From contig JABEVK010000044.1 of NCBI GenBank assembly GCA_013044245.1, forward strand, positions 1 to 43,827: DNA of 43,827 nt, given 5' to 3'. The first letter of the stretch is position 1. Each line of letters starts with the position of its first letter. Below, in pieces: positions 1 through 8,171 of this stretch. This stretch comes from Spirochaetales bacterium (lineage in GTDB: Bacteria; Spirochaetota; Spirochaetia; JABEVK01). The position numbers and the translations under genes are program-made. Below the pieces are notes generated by a model. It worked only from the letters and a program-made list of their open reading frames with translations, was not told where the DNA came from and ran no database searches.

Positions 1-1
1 C

Positions 2-1102
2 GCCGCTTTGTTGGGCGATGGGCGTCCCGGCTTGGGCTACGGGACTATTGTTTTACCCTGCGGCTCGGGCAAAACCGTTGTGGGGCTCGAGGCGATGGCC
101 CAGCTCAAGACTCGCACCCTCGTTCTGACCACCAACGTCGCGGCCGTCCATCAGTGGCGCGACGAGTTGTTAGAAAAAACTACGCTAAGACCTGAACAAA
201 TCGGCGAATACACGGGTGATCGAAAAGTCGTTTCTGACGTTACCGTGGCAACCTATCAGGTGCTGATTTGGCGCGAAAATAAGCAGGCGGAATACCCTCA
301 CTTCTCCATTTTTCGGGAACATGCCTGGGGTCTGATTATCTACGACGAGGTACACCTGCTTCCCGCGCCGGTCTTTCGGGTTACCGCCGAACTGCAAGCC
401 GTTCGTCGTTTGGGGCTAACTGCCACCCTGGTTCGCGAAGACGGCGCCGAGGCAGATGTTTTTTCGCTAGTGGGCCCTAAACGCTTTGATGTACCCTGGA
501 AGGTCCTTGAAGCCCGAGGCTGGATCGCCAAAGCATTTTGCACCGAAATACGGGTTGAGCTACCAGTTCATCTGCAGATTCCCTACGCCGTGGCTTCATC
601 GCGCGAGAAGTTCCGCCTGGCCAGCGAGAACCCCCTCAAACTCGAAATTGTCCGTGAACTGATTGCCAATCACCGCGAAGATGCAATCCTGGTGATCGGG
701 CAATACCTCGATCAACTGAAAGGGTTGGCGCGTTCTCTCAACGCCCCCCTGATAACCGGCAGTCTTCCCAACGCCAAACGAGAACAGCTGTACCAAGAAT
801 TTCGTGAGGGAAAAATCCGAGTTTTGGTGGTGTCCAAGGTAGCCAATTTCGCCATTAACCTTCCGGATGCGTCGATGGCGATCCAGGTTTCGGGAAGTTT
901 TGGGTCGCGGCAAGAAGAAGCCCAGCGTCTAGGTCGAATTTTACGTCCCAAACAGCGCAACGCTTGGTTTTATACCATCATCAGCCGTTCGACGGTCGAA
1001 GAAGATTTTTCTGCCCACCGGCAAAAATTTCTAACAGAACAGGGCTACAAATACACCATCGATTTGTGGAATGAAAAAGAATTAGTGGTGGGAACGGTCT
1101 AG
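2..1102 (+). CDS. XPB/Ssl2-type superfamily 2 DNA repair helicase, 5' end outside window
   Basis: ATP-dependent 3'-5' DNA helicase of the XPB (ERCC3) family; the bacterial members are presumed to act in DNA repair or transcription-coupled unwinding. The reading frame is open to the window edge, so the N-terminal damage-recognition part is missing and the TTG at base 8 is not the true start. Visible motifs: Walker A (PCGSGKT, bases 56-76), the DEVH box typical of XPB (YDEVHLLPA, near base 340), motif III TAT directly followed by the RED motif (VREDGAE) that is diagnostic of XPB rather than other helicases, and motif VI (QRLGRILRPK, near base 925). About 366 residues are visible; full members have roughly 550-600. 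Its 3' end overlaps a minus-strand membrane-protein frame by 21 bases. The winged-helix gene that follows at 1466 is probably its partner. Confidence 0.93.
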   Translation, partial: AALLGDGRPGLGYGTIVLPCGSGKTVVGLEAMAQLKTRTLVLTTNVAAVHQWRDELLEKTTLRPEQIGEYTGDRKVVSDVTVATYQVLIWRENKQAEYPHFSIFREHAWGLIIYDEVHLLPAPVFRVTAELQAVRRLGLTATLVREDGAEADVFSLVGPKRFDVPWKVLEARGWIAKAFCTEIRVELPVHLQIPYAVASSREKFRLASENPLKLEIVRELIANHREDAILVIGQYLDQLKGLARSLNAPLITGSLPNAKREQLYQEFREGKIRVLVVSKVANFAINLPDASMAIQVSGSFGSRQEEAQRLGRILRPKQRNAWFYTIISRSTVEEDFSAHRQKFLTEQGYKYTIDLWNEKELVVGTV

Positions 1103-1366
1103 GTCAATCCCAGCGCGTTTGAGTCCGTGCTTCCAGAGGTTGAGAAAGACGGTGACCAAGGCAACCACAATCCCAATCCCCACAAGCTCAAGAATTCCGC
1201 CTGCCAGACTACGGTTCTTCGTTAGACCTTGAAAAAGCGGTAAACCAAAAAGGGTTCGCAGGCCGACCACCGCTCCTAAGCCCGCACCGACGGCGAGGGG
1301 AACGCTGGTGACAAGTTCCAAAAAAATCCAGAAGAGTTTTGGCAGGGGTTTTTTGACCTTTTTCAT
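1082..1366 (-). CDS. Small two-helix membrane protein, function unknown
   Basis: A 94-residue frame of unrecognised family. It has a basic N-terminus (KKVKKPLPK), two hydrophobic segments at about residues 12-38 and 57-78, and a charged tail, so it probably sits in the inner membrane as a hairpin. It lies between two plus-strand genes and runs into the end of the helicase gene (21-base overlap). There is no good Shine-Dalgarno sequence close to the ATG; instead TAGACT stands 7 bases upstream (1374-1379), the arrangement seen before several other genes here. The hydrophobic pattern supports a real gene, but its reality rests on that pattern only. Confidence 0.5.
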   Translation of the reverse strand: MKKVKKPLPKLFWIFLELVTSVPLAVGAGLGAVVGLRTLFGLPLFQGLTKNRSLAGGILELVGIGIVVALVTVFLNLWKHGLKRAGIDLDRSHH

Positions 1367-1465
1367 TTTGTTGAGTCTATTCCTAAGCGCCAGGGCAAGA
1401 AAAGCCCCCTCCGAGCTTCACACCTCTTTTAATTTGCCGTCATTGAGCTTAAGATTGGAGCTTAT

Positions 1466-3427
1466 ATGAACCGAGACAGTGCCGTTTGGGAAAGTTGGAA
1501 ACGGGCCCTCGTGACCCTGCCAGACACCACGTTTTTTGCCTGGATGCGTCACTATTTGGGGCCGTTACAAACCCCTTTCAACAAGCAGAACCTGATCCAA
1601 GACCTCATCCAACGGGTTTCGTCGCCCGACGCGACCCGTGTCAGGCGTTTATTACTCACCGATAGCGACTTAGATATTCTCGCCGCGCTCAAACATCTCG
1701 GGCCCTCGTCGGCACCAGACCTTGCCAACTGGCTAGACTTGTCAGAAGCCGTGCTTCGTCTGCGCCTTTTGAACCTAGAGGAACGGTTGTGGCTCTTTCA
1801 TCAGACTGCACCCCAAGTTTTGTATCAGGTGTCGCCATTCACCCTCGAGGACGAGATGGCAGAGCTTTTAACCGAAACCCGCTTTTATGCAGGCTTACCG
1901 GCACAACCTGCTGGTGACGTCATCCCGTTGGCAACCGAGTCTCACTTTTTGGCCCTCTATGCGGCATTAGATGAGTTTCCTCAAGAACTGACCCAGGGTC
2001 AAACCTGGAAGAAAAAGCCCCGTGCCGAACTGCTGGCAAAGTTTGCGGGATTAACCCCAGAAGACGGGCTGGATAAACTTTTACGAGCCTGTGAAAACCT
2101 TGGTCTGGTGACCTGGGATGGACCGCTTTTACGGTTGGTAGACAGCTATTGGGAAGACTTGGGTCGCTTATCGGCTACCGACCGAACCGCCTTGCTTGCG
2201 ACAGCCTTCGGTCCTTGGAAAGGGCAGTTTCTTAATGAAGCCGCCAAGGCCTTTTGGGAGTTTGCGAGCAAGTTGCGCCCATCGACGGCCTATTCGTGGC
2301 GGACTCTTCGGCGGTTTTCAGGCCAGATTTTCGCTTGGCGCACACCAGAAGACCGTGAAGCTCTTTTAAAAGCTTGGACAACCATCGGCCTGTTCCTTCC
2401 CGGTCCTGAAAACGACACCTGGGTGTTCCACCCCCCCCTGGTTACCCCAGGCCCTACCATTCTCGAAGCTAATTTTGAGTGGCGACTCGCTCCTGGCAGC
2501 CCCTGGTACGAAGCCTGGTCAGCTGTTCGTGCCTCTCGTCTGCTGAGATGTGACCGACTAAGTCATTTTGAACTAACGAAACCCCGCGTTCAGCACGCCA
2601 TTGCCAGGGGTCTCACAGCAATTGCCTTACAAAAGTCTCTAAGCACCCTAATTGGACACGACTTGCCGCAAAACATTGCCATCACCATTCAGGAATGGGA
2701 GGCCCAAACTCGGCAGGTGCAGTTGTGGTCGGGCTTGATTTTACGAGTCGACCCGGCCAAGGCCCCCCTTCTTCAACATGCTGAGCAGTTCGCCCAAGCC
2801 GTCTTAGAAACACTCGCTCCGGGGGTTTTTCTTATTGACCCCGATAGCCTTGAACTGGTTAGCCGCGACCTACAACAACTGGGTCTGCCGGCACTTCCTC
2901 CTCCTCAAACTGCCAAAAGGCCACTGGATGGCAGTCCCTGGAGCTTTTCGCGCTGGTCGGCTCCGTTACCTGTAGTAGGCGAAGCACCTCCGCCTACTTG
3001 GGTACCGCCGGTAGACCCCCTTCCTGCTCAAAAGCTGACCGAGCATTGGCAAAAACAAATCGAAGACTCCCCGCTACAAGAAGAAGAAAAAGAGGAGCTG
3101 TTGGGGCGGTTGCGACGGCGCCTTATGATCGAGGAACGCCAGTTGTCCTTTCCTGTCACTCATAAAGAAAAACTCGAAGCCCGGGGGCTGGATTTTTTAG
3201 GCAAGATGCGGCTTTTGGAACAAGTCCTCGCCAATCCCTTTGATCTGATAGACGTAGAAACCCGCCAGGCTGAACCGGCAGACACGCTGACGCTCCGTCC
3301 CCTCAAGTTAGACCGTCAGGCTAACGAGGTGCTTTTAAAGGCCCAAGACCCCGACAGCGGCAAAGTGTACCTGTTGCCGATCAGTCGACTGACCCGTGTG
3401 AGGCGCCTGAGGGGAAGTCTCAGTTGA
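1466..3427 (+). CDS. Large helicase-associated protein with N-terminal winged-helix and C-terminal WYL-like fold
   Basis: A 653-residue soluble protein of unknown function. Residues about 55-110 look like a winged helix (helical, with a DILAALKHLGPSSAPDLANW stretch resembling MarR/helicase-associated wings). Residues about 525-570 are strongly charged and probably coiled coil. The last 50 residues (LRPLKLDRQANEVLL, then KVYLLPISRLTRVRRL) follow the beta-rich pattern of WYL or helicase-associated Sm-like domains. A GGAG Shine-Dalgarno sequence lies 5 bases before the ATG. It follows the XPB helicase in the same orientation, as a hypothetical gene does in Treponema, which suggests a DNA-binding cofactor of the helicase. 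It overlaps the next gene by four bases (TTGA). The domain reading is inferred from pattern, not from a search. Confidence 0.8.
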   Translation: MNRDSAVWESWKRALVTLPDTTFFAWMRHYLGPLQTPFNKQNLIQDLIQRVSSPDATRVRRLLLTDSDLDILAALKHLGPSSAPDLANWLDLSEAVLRLRLLNLEERLWLFHQTAPQVLYQVSPFTLEDEMAELLTETRFYAGLPAQPAGDVIPLATESHFLALYAALDEFPQELTQGQTWKKKPRAELLAKFAGLTPEDGLDKLLRACENLGLVTWDGPLLRLVDSYWEDLGRLSATDRTALLATAFGPWKGQFLNEAAKAFWEFASKLRPSTAYSWRTLRRFSGQIFAWRTPEDREALLKAWTTIGLFLPGPENDTWVFHPPLVTPGPTILEANFEWRLAPGSPWYEAWSAVRASRLLRCDRLSHFELTKPRVQHAIARGLTAIALQKSLSTLIGHDLPQNIAITIQEWEAQTRQVQLWSGLILRVDPAKAPLLQHAEQFAQAVLETLAPGVFLIDPDSLELVSRDLQQLGLPALPPPQTAKRPLDGSPWSFSRWSAPLPVVGEAPPPTWVPPVDPLPAQKLTEHWQKQIEDSPLQEEEKEELLGRLRRRLMIEERQLSFPVTHKEKLEARGLDFLGKMRLLEQVLANPFDLIDVETRQAEPADTLTLRPLKLDRQANEVLLKAQDPDSGKVYLLPISRLTRVRRLRGSLS

Positions 3428-4533
3428 AAGAATCCTGGACGTACCGACGTTTGGCCTACCCCGGCTGGAAAAAACGCGTAGGGCCGCTTAAGGAGGCCAG
3501 GTTCTTTCCTAGTATCAAAGTTTCCGGCAATGGTTTCCAGACGTCGGCCTTCGGTGTCTCGGCTACCGAGCTTTTTCGCAAAACCGACACCCGCGCAGTC
3601 CTGCTTTCACGTTCAGGGCAAACCCCTCGCGTTTGGGAAGCGCAACCCGGCGATGTTGATACACCTTTTCGTCTGTTTTCGGTGACAAAATCGTTGTTCA
3701 CACTCCTGTGGGCGGCTCTCCGTCTTGATACTTCCCTCCCTGAGGGCGTGCCCCTGTCGGAACTAGGCCTGCCGTTTCGCCACCCGGTTCCCCCCGAACT
3801 TACCGTCGAACACCTCTGGCGCATGGCCAACGGTATCCGTTTTCACGAATCCTTTCGCTGGGGTTCGGAACAAGTCCGCACCTTTTTGCATCCACACTCC
3901 CGCCGAACCATTCTTGACGCCCGCTTTGATTACCCTGTGGGCGAGCGTTTTCACTACAACGACTACCACACCCTCTTGTTAGGGTTAATCTTAGAACGAG
4001 CTTTAGGGGGTTCGTGGGGTTCAGAGGAACCGGTGGTGGTGAAAGCCTGGCGAGAAAGGTTGTGGGAACCCTGGGGGGTCGTCGACCCGTGTTGGTGGAT
4101 TTTAGACTCAAAACGCTGGAGGTTCCCGAAAACAGAGTCAGGACTGGTGATGTCGGCTCGAAGCCTCGCGGGCTTGGGAAAGCTCATTTTAGCGCAGGGC
4201 CTGCACGAAGGGCGGCCCTTGTGGGATCATCCTTGGTTAGTTCAAGGTTGGGATCGCACTCAGGCCTGGCATCGTCCGCAAGACTTCGCACGCGTTCCGG
4301 GGGCCTGGGGGGCCTGGCTTCGTGAGGGAAAGGCCTGGTATGGACGCCATTGGTGGGGCTTGGAACGTAGGGGTGAAGAAGCTATTTTTGCCTTAGGCAT
4401 TCACGGCCAAGTGCTCTTGCTTAGACCAGCGATTTCGGGTGTTGCGGTGCGTTTAGGCAACCGGTGGGGTGGCGAGCACCTTTGGCCCGAAGAGCTCTTT
4501 GATCTGCTCGACGATCAAGCTTTGGTTGAGTAA
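3424..4533 (+). CDS. Serine hydrolase of the class C beta-lactamase / penicillin-binding-protein fold
   Basis: A 369-residue member of the beta-lactamase-related serine hydrolases. The nucleophile motif SxxK is S86-V-T-K89. The second motif reads Y178-N-D180 rather than YxN, a variant I associate with the 6-aminohexanoate-dimer-hydrolase (NylB-like) branch. The third motif is GIHGQ (residues 325-329), replacing KTG. There is no signal peptide, so unlike most relatives it is probably cytoplasmic. It starts with TTG overlapping the stop of the preceding gene (TTGA), indicating translational coupling with the helicase partner, although no functional link is obvious. The substrate cannot be told; ester or amide hydrolysis is likely. 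Confidence 0.85.
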   Translation: MKESWTYRRLAYPGWKKRVGPLKEARFFPSIKVSGNGFQTSAFGVSATELFRKTDTRAVLLSRSGQTPRVWEAQPGDVDTPFRLFSVTKSLFTLLWAALRLDTSLPEGVPLSELGLPFRHPVPPELTVEHLWRMANGIRFHESFRWGSEQVRTFLHPHSRRTILDARFDYPVGERFHYNDYHTLLLGLILERALGGSWGSEEPVVVKAWRERLWEPWGVVDPCWWILDSKRWRFPKTESGLVMSARSLAGLGKLILAQGLHEGRPLWDHPWLVQGWDRTQAWHRPQDFARVPGAWGAWLREGKAWYGRHWWGLERRGEEAIFALGIHGQVLLLRPAISGVAVRLGNRWGGEHLWPEELFDLLDDQALVE

Positions 4534-4536
4534 AAT
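4508..4536 (+). promoter_or_regulatory. Possible promoter placed for a leaderless transcript of the K+ channel
   Basis: TCGACG (4508-4513), a 17-base spacer, then TAAAAT (4531-4536). The -10-like box ends 7 bases before the ATG at 4544, so transcription would begin at or next to the start codon. No Shine-Dalgarno sequence is present. Confidence 0.35.
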
Positions 4537-4543
4537 AAGCGCG

Positions 4544-5830
4544 ATGATCCGCTTTCCTGTTCTCGGAGTTCGGGCCGTAGCCCTCGTAGCTAACTTGTTT
4601 GTCCTCATTACGGCACCCCTTTACAGTGATCTTGCCCCTGCCGTCTGGCGGCCATGGATTGGTTGGGAAATACTGGCGCTTAGCCTTGTTCTGGCAGGTT
4701 CGTTGTTTCGCCTAAGGGAGGATTTTCTTGATCTGTCCACTTGGCCGGAGGGACGCCCCCGATTTTGGACGGTGCGAAGTTTAGACCTACTAACAGCAAT
4801 CCCGTGGGAACTGCCCTTCGTTTTGGGGTTCATGAACCCGGTCCACACCCTCTACCTAGCCGTCTTTTTGCGGTACTTTCGCTTGTTTTTTGTTCTGGGC
4901 TACCTCCAGGACATTACTTCCACCTTGGAACTTCCCCCGGCTGTTCAGCGCATCTTGAATATCGTGATCATCTTTGCGTTTTCGGCGCATTACATCGCCA
5001 ACGCATGGATTCTGGTCACAGGAAACCCCGACCACTTTGACGATGTCAGCCTCTACCTTAGGGCGCTGTACTGGACGGTTACAACGATGACAACGATCGG
5101 TTACGGCGACATCACCCCTCATGGCAATTCCCAAATTCTTTTTGTAATTTTTATCGAAGTGTTTGGGGCGGGCATGTATGGTTACGTTATCGGTGTTGTG
5201 GCCAGCCTTATTTCAAACTTTGATATCGCCAAAAACACCTTTCAACACAAAATTGATCAGGTCGAAGCGTTTCTCCGTTATCGCAAGGTTCCCAGGCATC
5301 TACAAAGACGGGTGAGAGAATACTTTGACTACCTCTGGAAATTCCGCCGCGGTCATGAAGAAGCGCAAATTGCTGACACCCTCCCCGCTCAACTGTGGTC
5401 AGATATCGGTCTTCACCTTAACCGCGACCTTTTGGAACGTGTACCTCTTTTTCAGCACGCACCTGAGGCGGTTTTGCGGCAGCTTATTTTGCGCCTTCAA
5501 CCGGTAATCCTTCAACCCGGGGACATCGTTTTTGAAGAAGGCGAAATCGGTCTAGATATGTACTTTATTACGAAAGGCTCCGTCGAAGTGGTATCGTTCG
5601 ATCGAAAAAAAAGCTACGCCATTCTGCAGGAAGGTCAATACTTTGGCGAAATTGCCCTATTGAATTCTGTCCCCCGCACGGCCACCATTATCGCTCGCGA
5701 TTGGTGTGAGCTGTACCGTATCGATAAACCTACCTTTGACCGAGTCGTTGAGCGCTTCCCAGGCTTTGCTGACGAAATTCAGCGAATTGCTCATCAACGG
5801 CGCCAAAATGAAGCCCAACGATCTCGCTAA
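4544..5830 (+). CDS. Cyclic-nucleotide-gated potassium channel, SthK-like
   Basis: A 428-residue tetrameric K+ channel subunit. It has six membrane segments (roughly residues 10-30, 38-56, 78-98, 103-121, 137-158, 197-223), a re-entrant pore loop with the K+ filter TIGYGD (184-189), a helical C-linker (225-300) and a cyclic-nucleotide-binding domain (305-410). The phosphate-binding cassette is intact: FGEIALL (367-373) and R378-T379. The fourth segment has few arginines, so gating by ligand rather than voltage is expected. Length and layout match SthK of Spirochaeta thermophila and MloK1. The frame extends upstream to a GTG at 4469 inside the hydrolase gene, but the ATG at 4544, eleven bases after that gene, is preferred. 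The adenylate cyclase at 29717 could supply its ligand. Confidence 0.92.
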   Translation: MIRFPVLGVRAVALVANLFVLITAPLYSDLAPAVWRPWIGWEILALSLVLAGSLFRLREDFLDLSTWPEGRPRFWTVRSLDLLTAIPWELPFVLGFMNPVHTLYLAVFLRYFRLFFVLGYLQDITSTLELPPAVQRILNIVIIFAFSAHYIANAWILVTGNPDHFDDVSLYLRALYWTVTTMTTIGYGDITPHGNSQILFVIFIEVFGAGMYGYVIGVVASLISNFDIAKNTFQHKIDQVEAFLRYRKVPRHLQRRVREYFDYLWKFRRGHEEAQIADTLPAQLWSDIGLHLNRDLLERVPLFQHAPEAVLRQLILRLQPVILQPGDIVFEEGEIGLDMYFITKGSVEVVSFDRKKSYAILQEGQYFGEIALLNSVPRTATIIARDWCELYRIDKPTFDRVVERFPGFADEIQRIAHQRRQNEAQRSR

Positions 5831-6306
5831 CCGATAATCCACAAAGCCTTAGGGCCGCCCCACCAGGATTTACTTTGACGGGACTCGTACTCAGCCCACG
5901 TCATCTTTACCAACTGCTGTTCAGGCAGCAACGCCGTCGGCTTTGACTCGTCGTGGCCTATTAACTCAACAGATTCCCACCAAACCCTCGTGTCAGGCCA
6001 CGCCTTCCATTGACCTACGGTACCGGGGTTCCAATCAGCGAGGAGAATCAGCCGATCAGAGATAACAAGAAAGGTCTCGCTCCCATGAGGCCCTAAAGCC
6101 TCGACCAAACCCTCTTGCTGATCAGAGTGACAAAAGACAGGGGTCATTCCCAAATCGTACGCCAAACGTTCGACTTTTAGACGTTGATTCCCTGCTAAAA
6201 GCCAGTGCCAAGGAACTTTTCCTTTGAGATGGGCTTTTAAAGCTTGCACACATGACGCTACCCAGGGGTTCGAGCCCGTATCCATCCACACGACAACGTT
6301 ACTCAT
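5827..6306 (-). CDS. Conserved-looking hypothetical protein, soluble alpha/beta
   Basis: A 159-residue protein I do not recognise. It begins with a hydrophobic strand (MSNVVVWMDTG) and alternates predicted strands and helices, as in a Rossmann or receiver-like fold, without clear catalytic motifs. It is rich in tryptophan (about ten residues). The frame is open further upstream to 6432, but the ATG at 6306 has AGAGG 6 bases ahead and a TATACT box beyond it, so it is the likely start. Its stop overlaps the stop of the K+ channel gene by four bases, tail to tail, and its promoter region is shared with the divergent mini-hemerythrin gene. Confidence 0.6.
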   Translation of the reverse strand: MSNVVVWMDTGSNPWVASCVQALKAHLKGKVPWHWLLAGNQRLKVERLAYDLGMTPVFCHSDQQEGLVEALGPHGSETFLVISDRLILLADWNPGTVGQWKAWPDTRVWWESVELIGHDESKPTALLPEQQLVKMTWAEYESRQSKSWWGGPKALWIIG

Positions 6307-6370
6307 GTTTGCCTCTAGCGCGTAGTATACTCCGTTTTTTATGGATTTTTTTGACTTTTTAAGAAAATCT

Positions 6371-6401
6371 TTGAGAAGGTTTAGGCAAAATATGTTATAA
6401 T
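6371..6401 (+). promoter_or_regulatory. Sigma70-type promoter of the mini-hemerythrin/kinase pair
   Basis: TTGAGA (6371-6376) and a perfect TATAAT (6396-6401) separated by 19 bases, within an AT-rich stretch; transcription would start about 30 bases before the ATG at 6438. On the other strand TATACT (6327-6332 region) probably serves the gene starting at 6306. Confidence 0.55.
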
Positions 6402-6437
6402 TTACAAGGAATATCGCCGGTGAGGAGGTCAAAAGTC

Positions 6438-6737
6438 ATGAACAAGACTAACGTTGTTGAAATTCTTGAACAGATCCTGCAAACCTCAGCCCCCAAACCC
6501 CGCGATTTGCTTAAACTCGATTTTTACCGTCAGGCCATGATTCTCTTTCAAAGCGAAGAAGCTCAGCTGAGACAGAATGGCTTCCCAGAGTTTGAGCTTG
6601 AACAGCACCAAGCCGCGCACCGGAAACTGTTTCACCAACTCAAGGATTTTTCTGGTCCTTGGGAAGAATTTCGTCGCTTCTTAGAAACGTGGCAAAAGGA
6701 CCATGAACAACAAATTTCCCCCGTTCTTCGCTCATAA
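6438..6737 (+). CDS. Mini-hemerythrin: half hemerythrin domain with several iron ligands missing
   Basis: A 99-residue protein that lines up with the C-terminal hemerythrin domain of the chemoreceptor encoded at 37651-39912. Shared landmarks: F-x-x-EE (E40, E41), a proline at 50, HxxxH (H57, H61) and WxxxH (W85, H89). Missing ligands relative to that domain: the first-helix His (the helix is absent), the His before F-x-x-EE (here L36) and the final Asp (here S94). Thus only about four of seven canonical di-iron ligands remain. A strong AGGAGG lies 10 bases before the ATG, which rules out the in-frame GTG at 6420. The kinase gene follows after 21 bases, so the two are probably co-transcribed. 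It may be a sensor or partner domain that binds one metal, haem or nothing. Confidence 0.65.
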   Translation: MNKTNVVEILEQILQTSAPKPRDLLKLDFYRQAMILFQSEEAQLRQNGFPEFELEQHQAAHRKLFHQLKDFSGPWEEFRRFLETWQKDHEQQISPVLRS

Positions 6738-6758
6738 AAGCCCACAAGAGGAGTAGCC

Positions 6759-8171
6759 GTGACTCTGGATATCACCACGCTTAGTTTAGCCCTCTTTTTG
6801 GTGTACTTAGGCAATACCTTTCTGGCCCTTTTTTTAATTTGGGTCCAGCAACGATTTCCTGGTTGTCGGCTTTGGGTGACGGCACAGGCACTGTTGACCG
6901 CCGGGGCCCTGTTAATGCTGTTGCGGCCTTACCTTGAGCCGGTAGTGATTGTTGCCGGCAATGCCCTATTGCTTTCGGCTCTGCTTGTTTTTGCCCATGC
7001 ACTTTGGGTTTTTCGTCTAAAACGCCCCTTTCCCCGCGCGATTTATTTTGTGCTCATCCCTGTCGTTCTGTCGCTGTTCATGGTGTCGAATCAGAATTTT
7101 GCCTTAAGAGCCCTCGTCTTTTCGGTTTGGGCAGGTCTAGGAACCCTTTTTGACGCCGTCTTGTTGCTGATCCAACGAGAACCACGTTCGCAACAAGTAA
7201 GGTTACTAACCGCCATTCCTTTTGGTCTTGCTTCGGCGGCTTCGTTCTTCCGAGCAGGGGGCAATATGATTCCTGGTATCCCGGTGGGTAGTTTTGAGCA
7301 CCCTGAGGGGGCCAATGGTTTCTATCTTTTGGGCGCAATGCTCCTATCAACAGTCATGCTTTTTGGTTACTTTATGATGCTCTCGCTCAAAGATCAGCAA
7401 ACCCTCCACGAAAAAGAACTACAGATTTTGAAGCGGAACCACCAGCTCTGGGAGACCAATAAAGCCAAAGACTTATTTTTCTCGCTGGTCGCCCATGATT
7501 TACGTGGTCCCATTGGCGGTGCGGCACGCTTCGCCCGCAAGCATCTTTTATCGAAAACCGAACCGCAGGATGATCGTTTTGAAGCTCTCGACACCCTGAC
7601 CGCCTCGTTAGAAAAAACCAATGAGTTTTTAGAAAAACTCTTATGGTGGTCCCACGCTCAGCTCGGAGCCTGGGAGCCCCACTGCCTGCCCGTTGAGCTG
7701 AATGCCGCGCTCTCACAGGCTGTGGACTGGATCAAACCCCTTGCCGCACAAAAAAACATCTCACTTCGCTTTCCCTGGAACAGCTTACCCACGATAGAAA
7801 CTGACGCCGATTCCTTACAACGGATTTTAGGTAACCTCTTGTCAAACGCTGTGAAATTTAGCCTGCCAGACCGCGAAATTTCTCTGAGCGTGCAAGAGAA
7901 CCCTGATTCGTGGGAAATCCGTGTTGAAGATCACGGCATAGGCATGGACCCGAAGAGCTTAGAGGCTTTATTCAAAATTGAACAAAAACTTTCGACCCAT
8001 GGAACACAGGGCGAGCGGGGTAGCGGCTTAGGGCTGATTTTAGCTCGGACTCTCGCCCTGCGGTTGGGGGGTGACCTAATCCTTTCGAGTCAACTTGGCG
8101 AAGGAACGACAGCCACTCTCAAGTTACCTAAGACGAGGCCCCAGGAAGCAGACGAAGCACCGCCTCTTTAA
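6759..8171 (+). CDS. Membrane sensor histidine kinase with about seven TM segments
   Basis: A 470-residue kinase. About seven hydrophobic helices fill residues 5-210 and form the sensor; a short coiled coil (211-238) leads to the dimerisation/phosphoacceptor helix with H246 in LVAHDLRGPIGG. The ATPase domain shows the N box (NLLSNAVKF), G1 box (DHGIGMD) and G2 box (GERGSGLGL). It starts with GTG preceded by GAGGAG. It follows the mini-hemerythrin gene and its last 44 bases overlap, antisense, the end of the receiver gene at 8128-8508, the likely phosphorelay partner. A second kinase of the same unusual HDLRGPxGG type is encoded at 19796. Confidence 0.93.
   Translation: MTLDITTLSLALFLVYLGNTFLALFLIWVQQRFPGCRLWVTAQALLTAGALLMLLRPYLEPVVIVAGNALLLSALLVFAHALWVFRLKRPFPRAIYFVLIPVVLSLFMVSNQNFALRALVFSVWAGLGTLFDAVLLLIQREPRSQQVRLLTAIPFGLASAASFFRAGGNMIPGIPVGSFEHPEGANGFYLLGAMLLSTVMLFGYFMMLSLKDQQTLHEKELQILKRNHQLWETNKAKDLFFSLVAHDLRGPIGGAARFARKHLLSKTEPQDDRFEALDTLTASLEKTNEFLEKLLWWSHAQLGAWEPHCLPVELNAALSQAVDWIKPLAAQKNISLRFPWNSLPTIETDADSLQRILGNLLSNAVKFSLPDREISLSVQENPDSWEIRVEDHGIGMDPKSLEALFKIEQKLSTHGTQGERGSGLGLILARTLALRLGGDLILSSQLGEGTTATLKLPKTRPQEADEAPPL

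Noticed and set aside
4469-4543. Upstream GTG start for the K+ channel
   Set aside because: It lies inside the hydrolase gene, has no ribosome-binding site, and adds 25 residues unlike the start of SthK-type channels.
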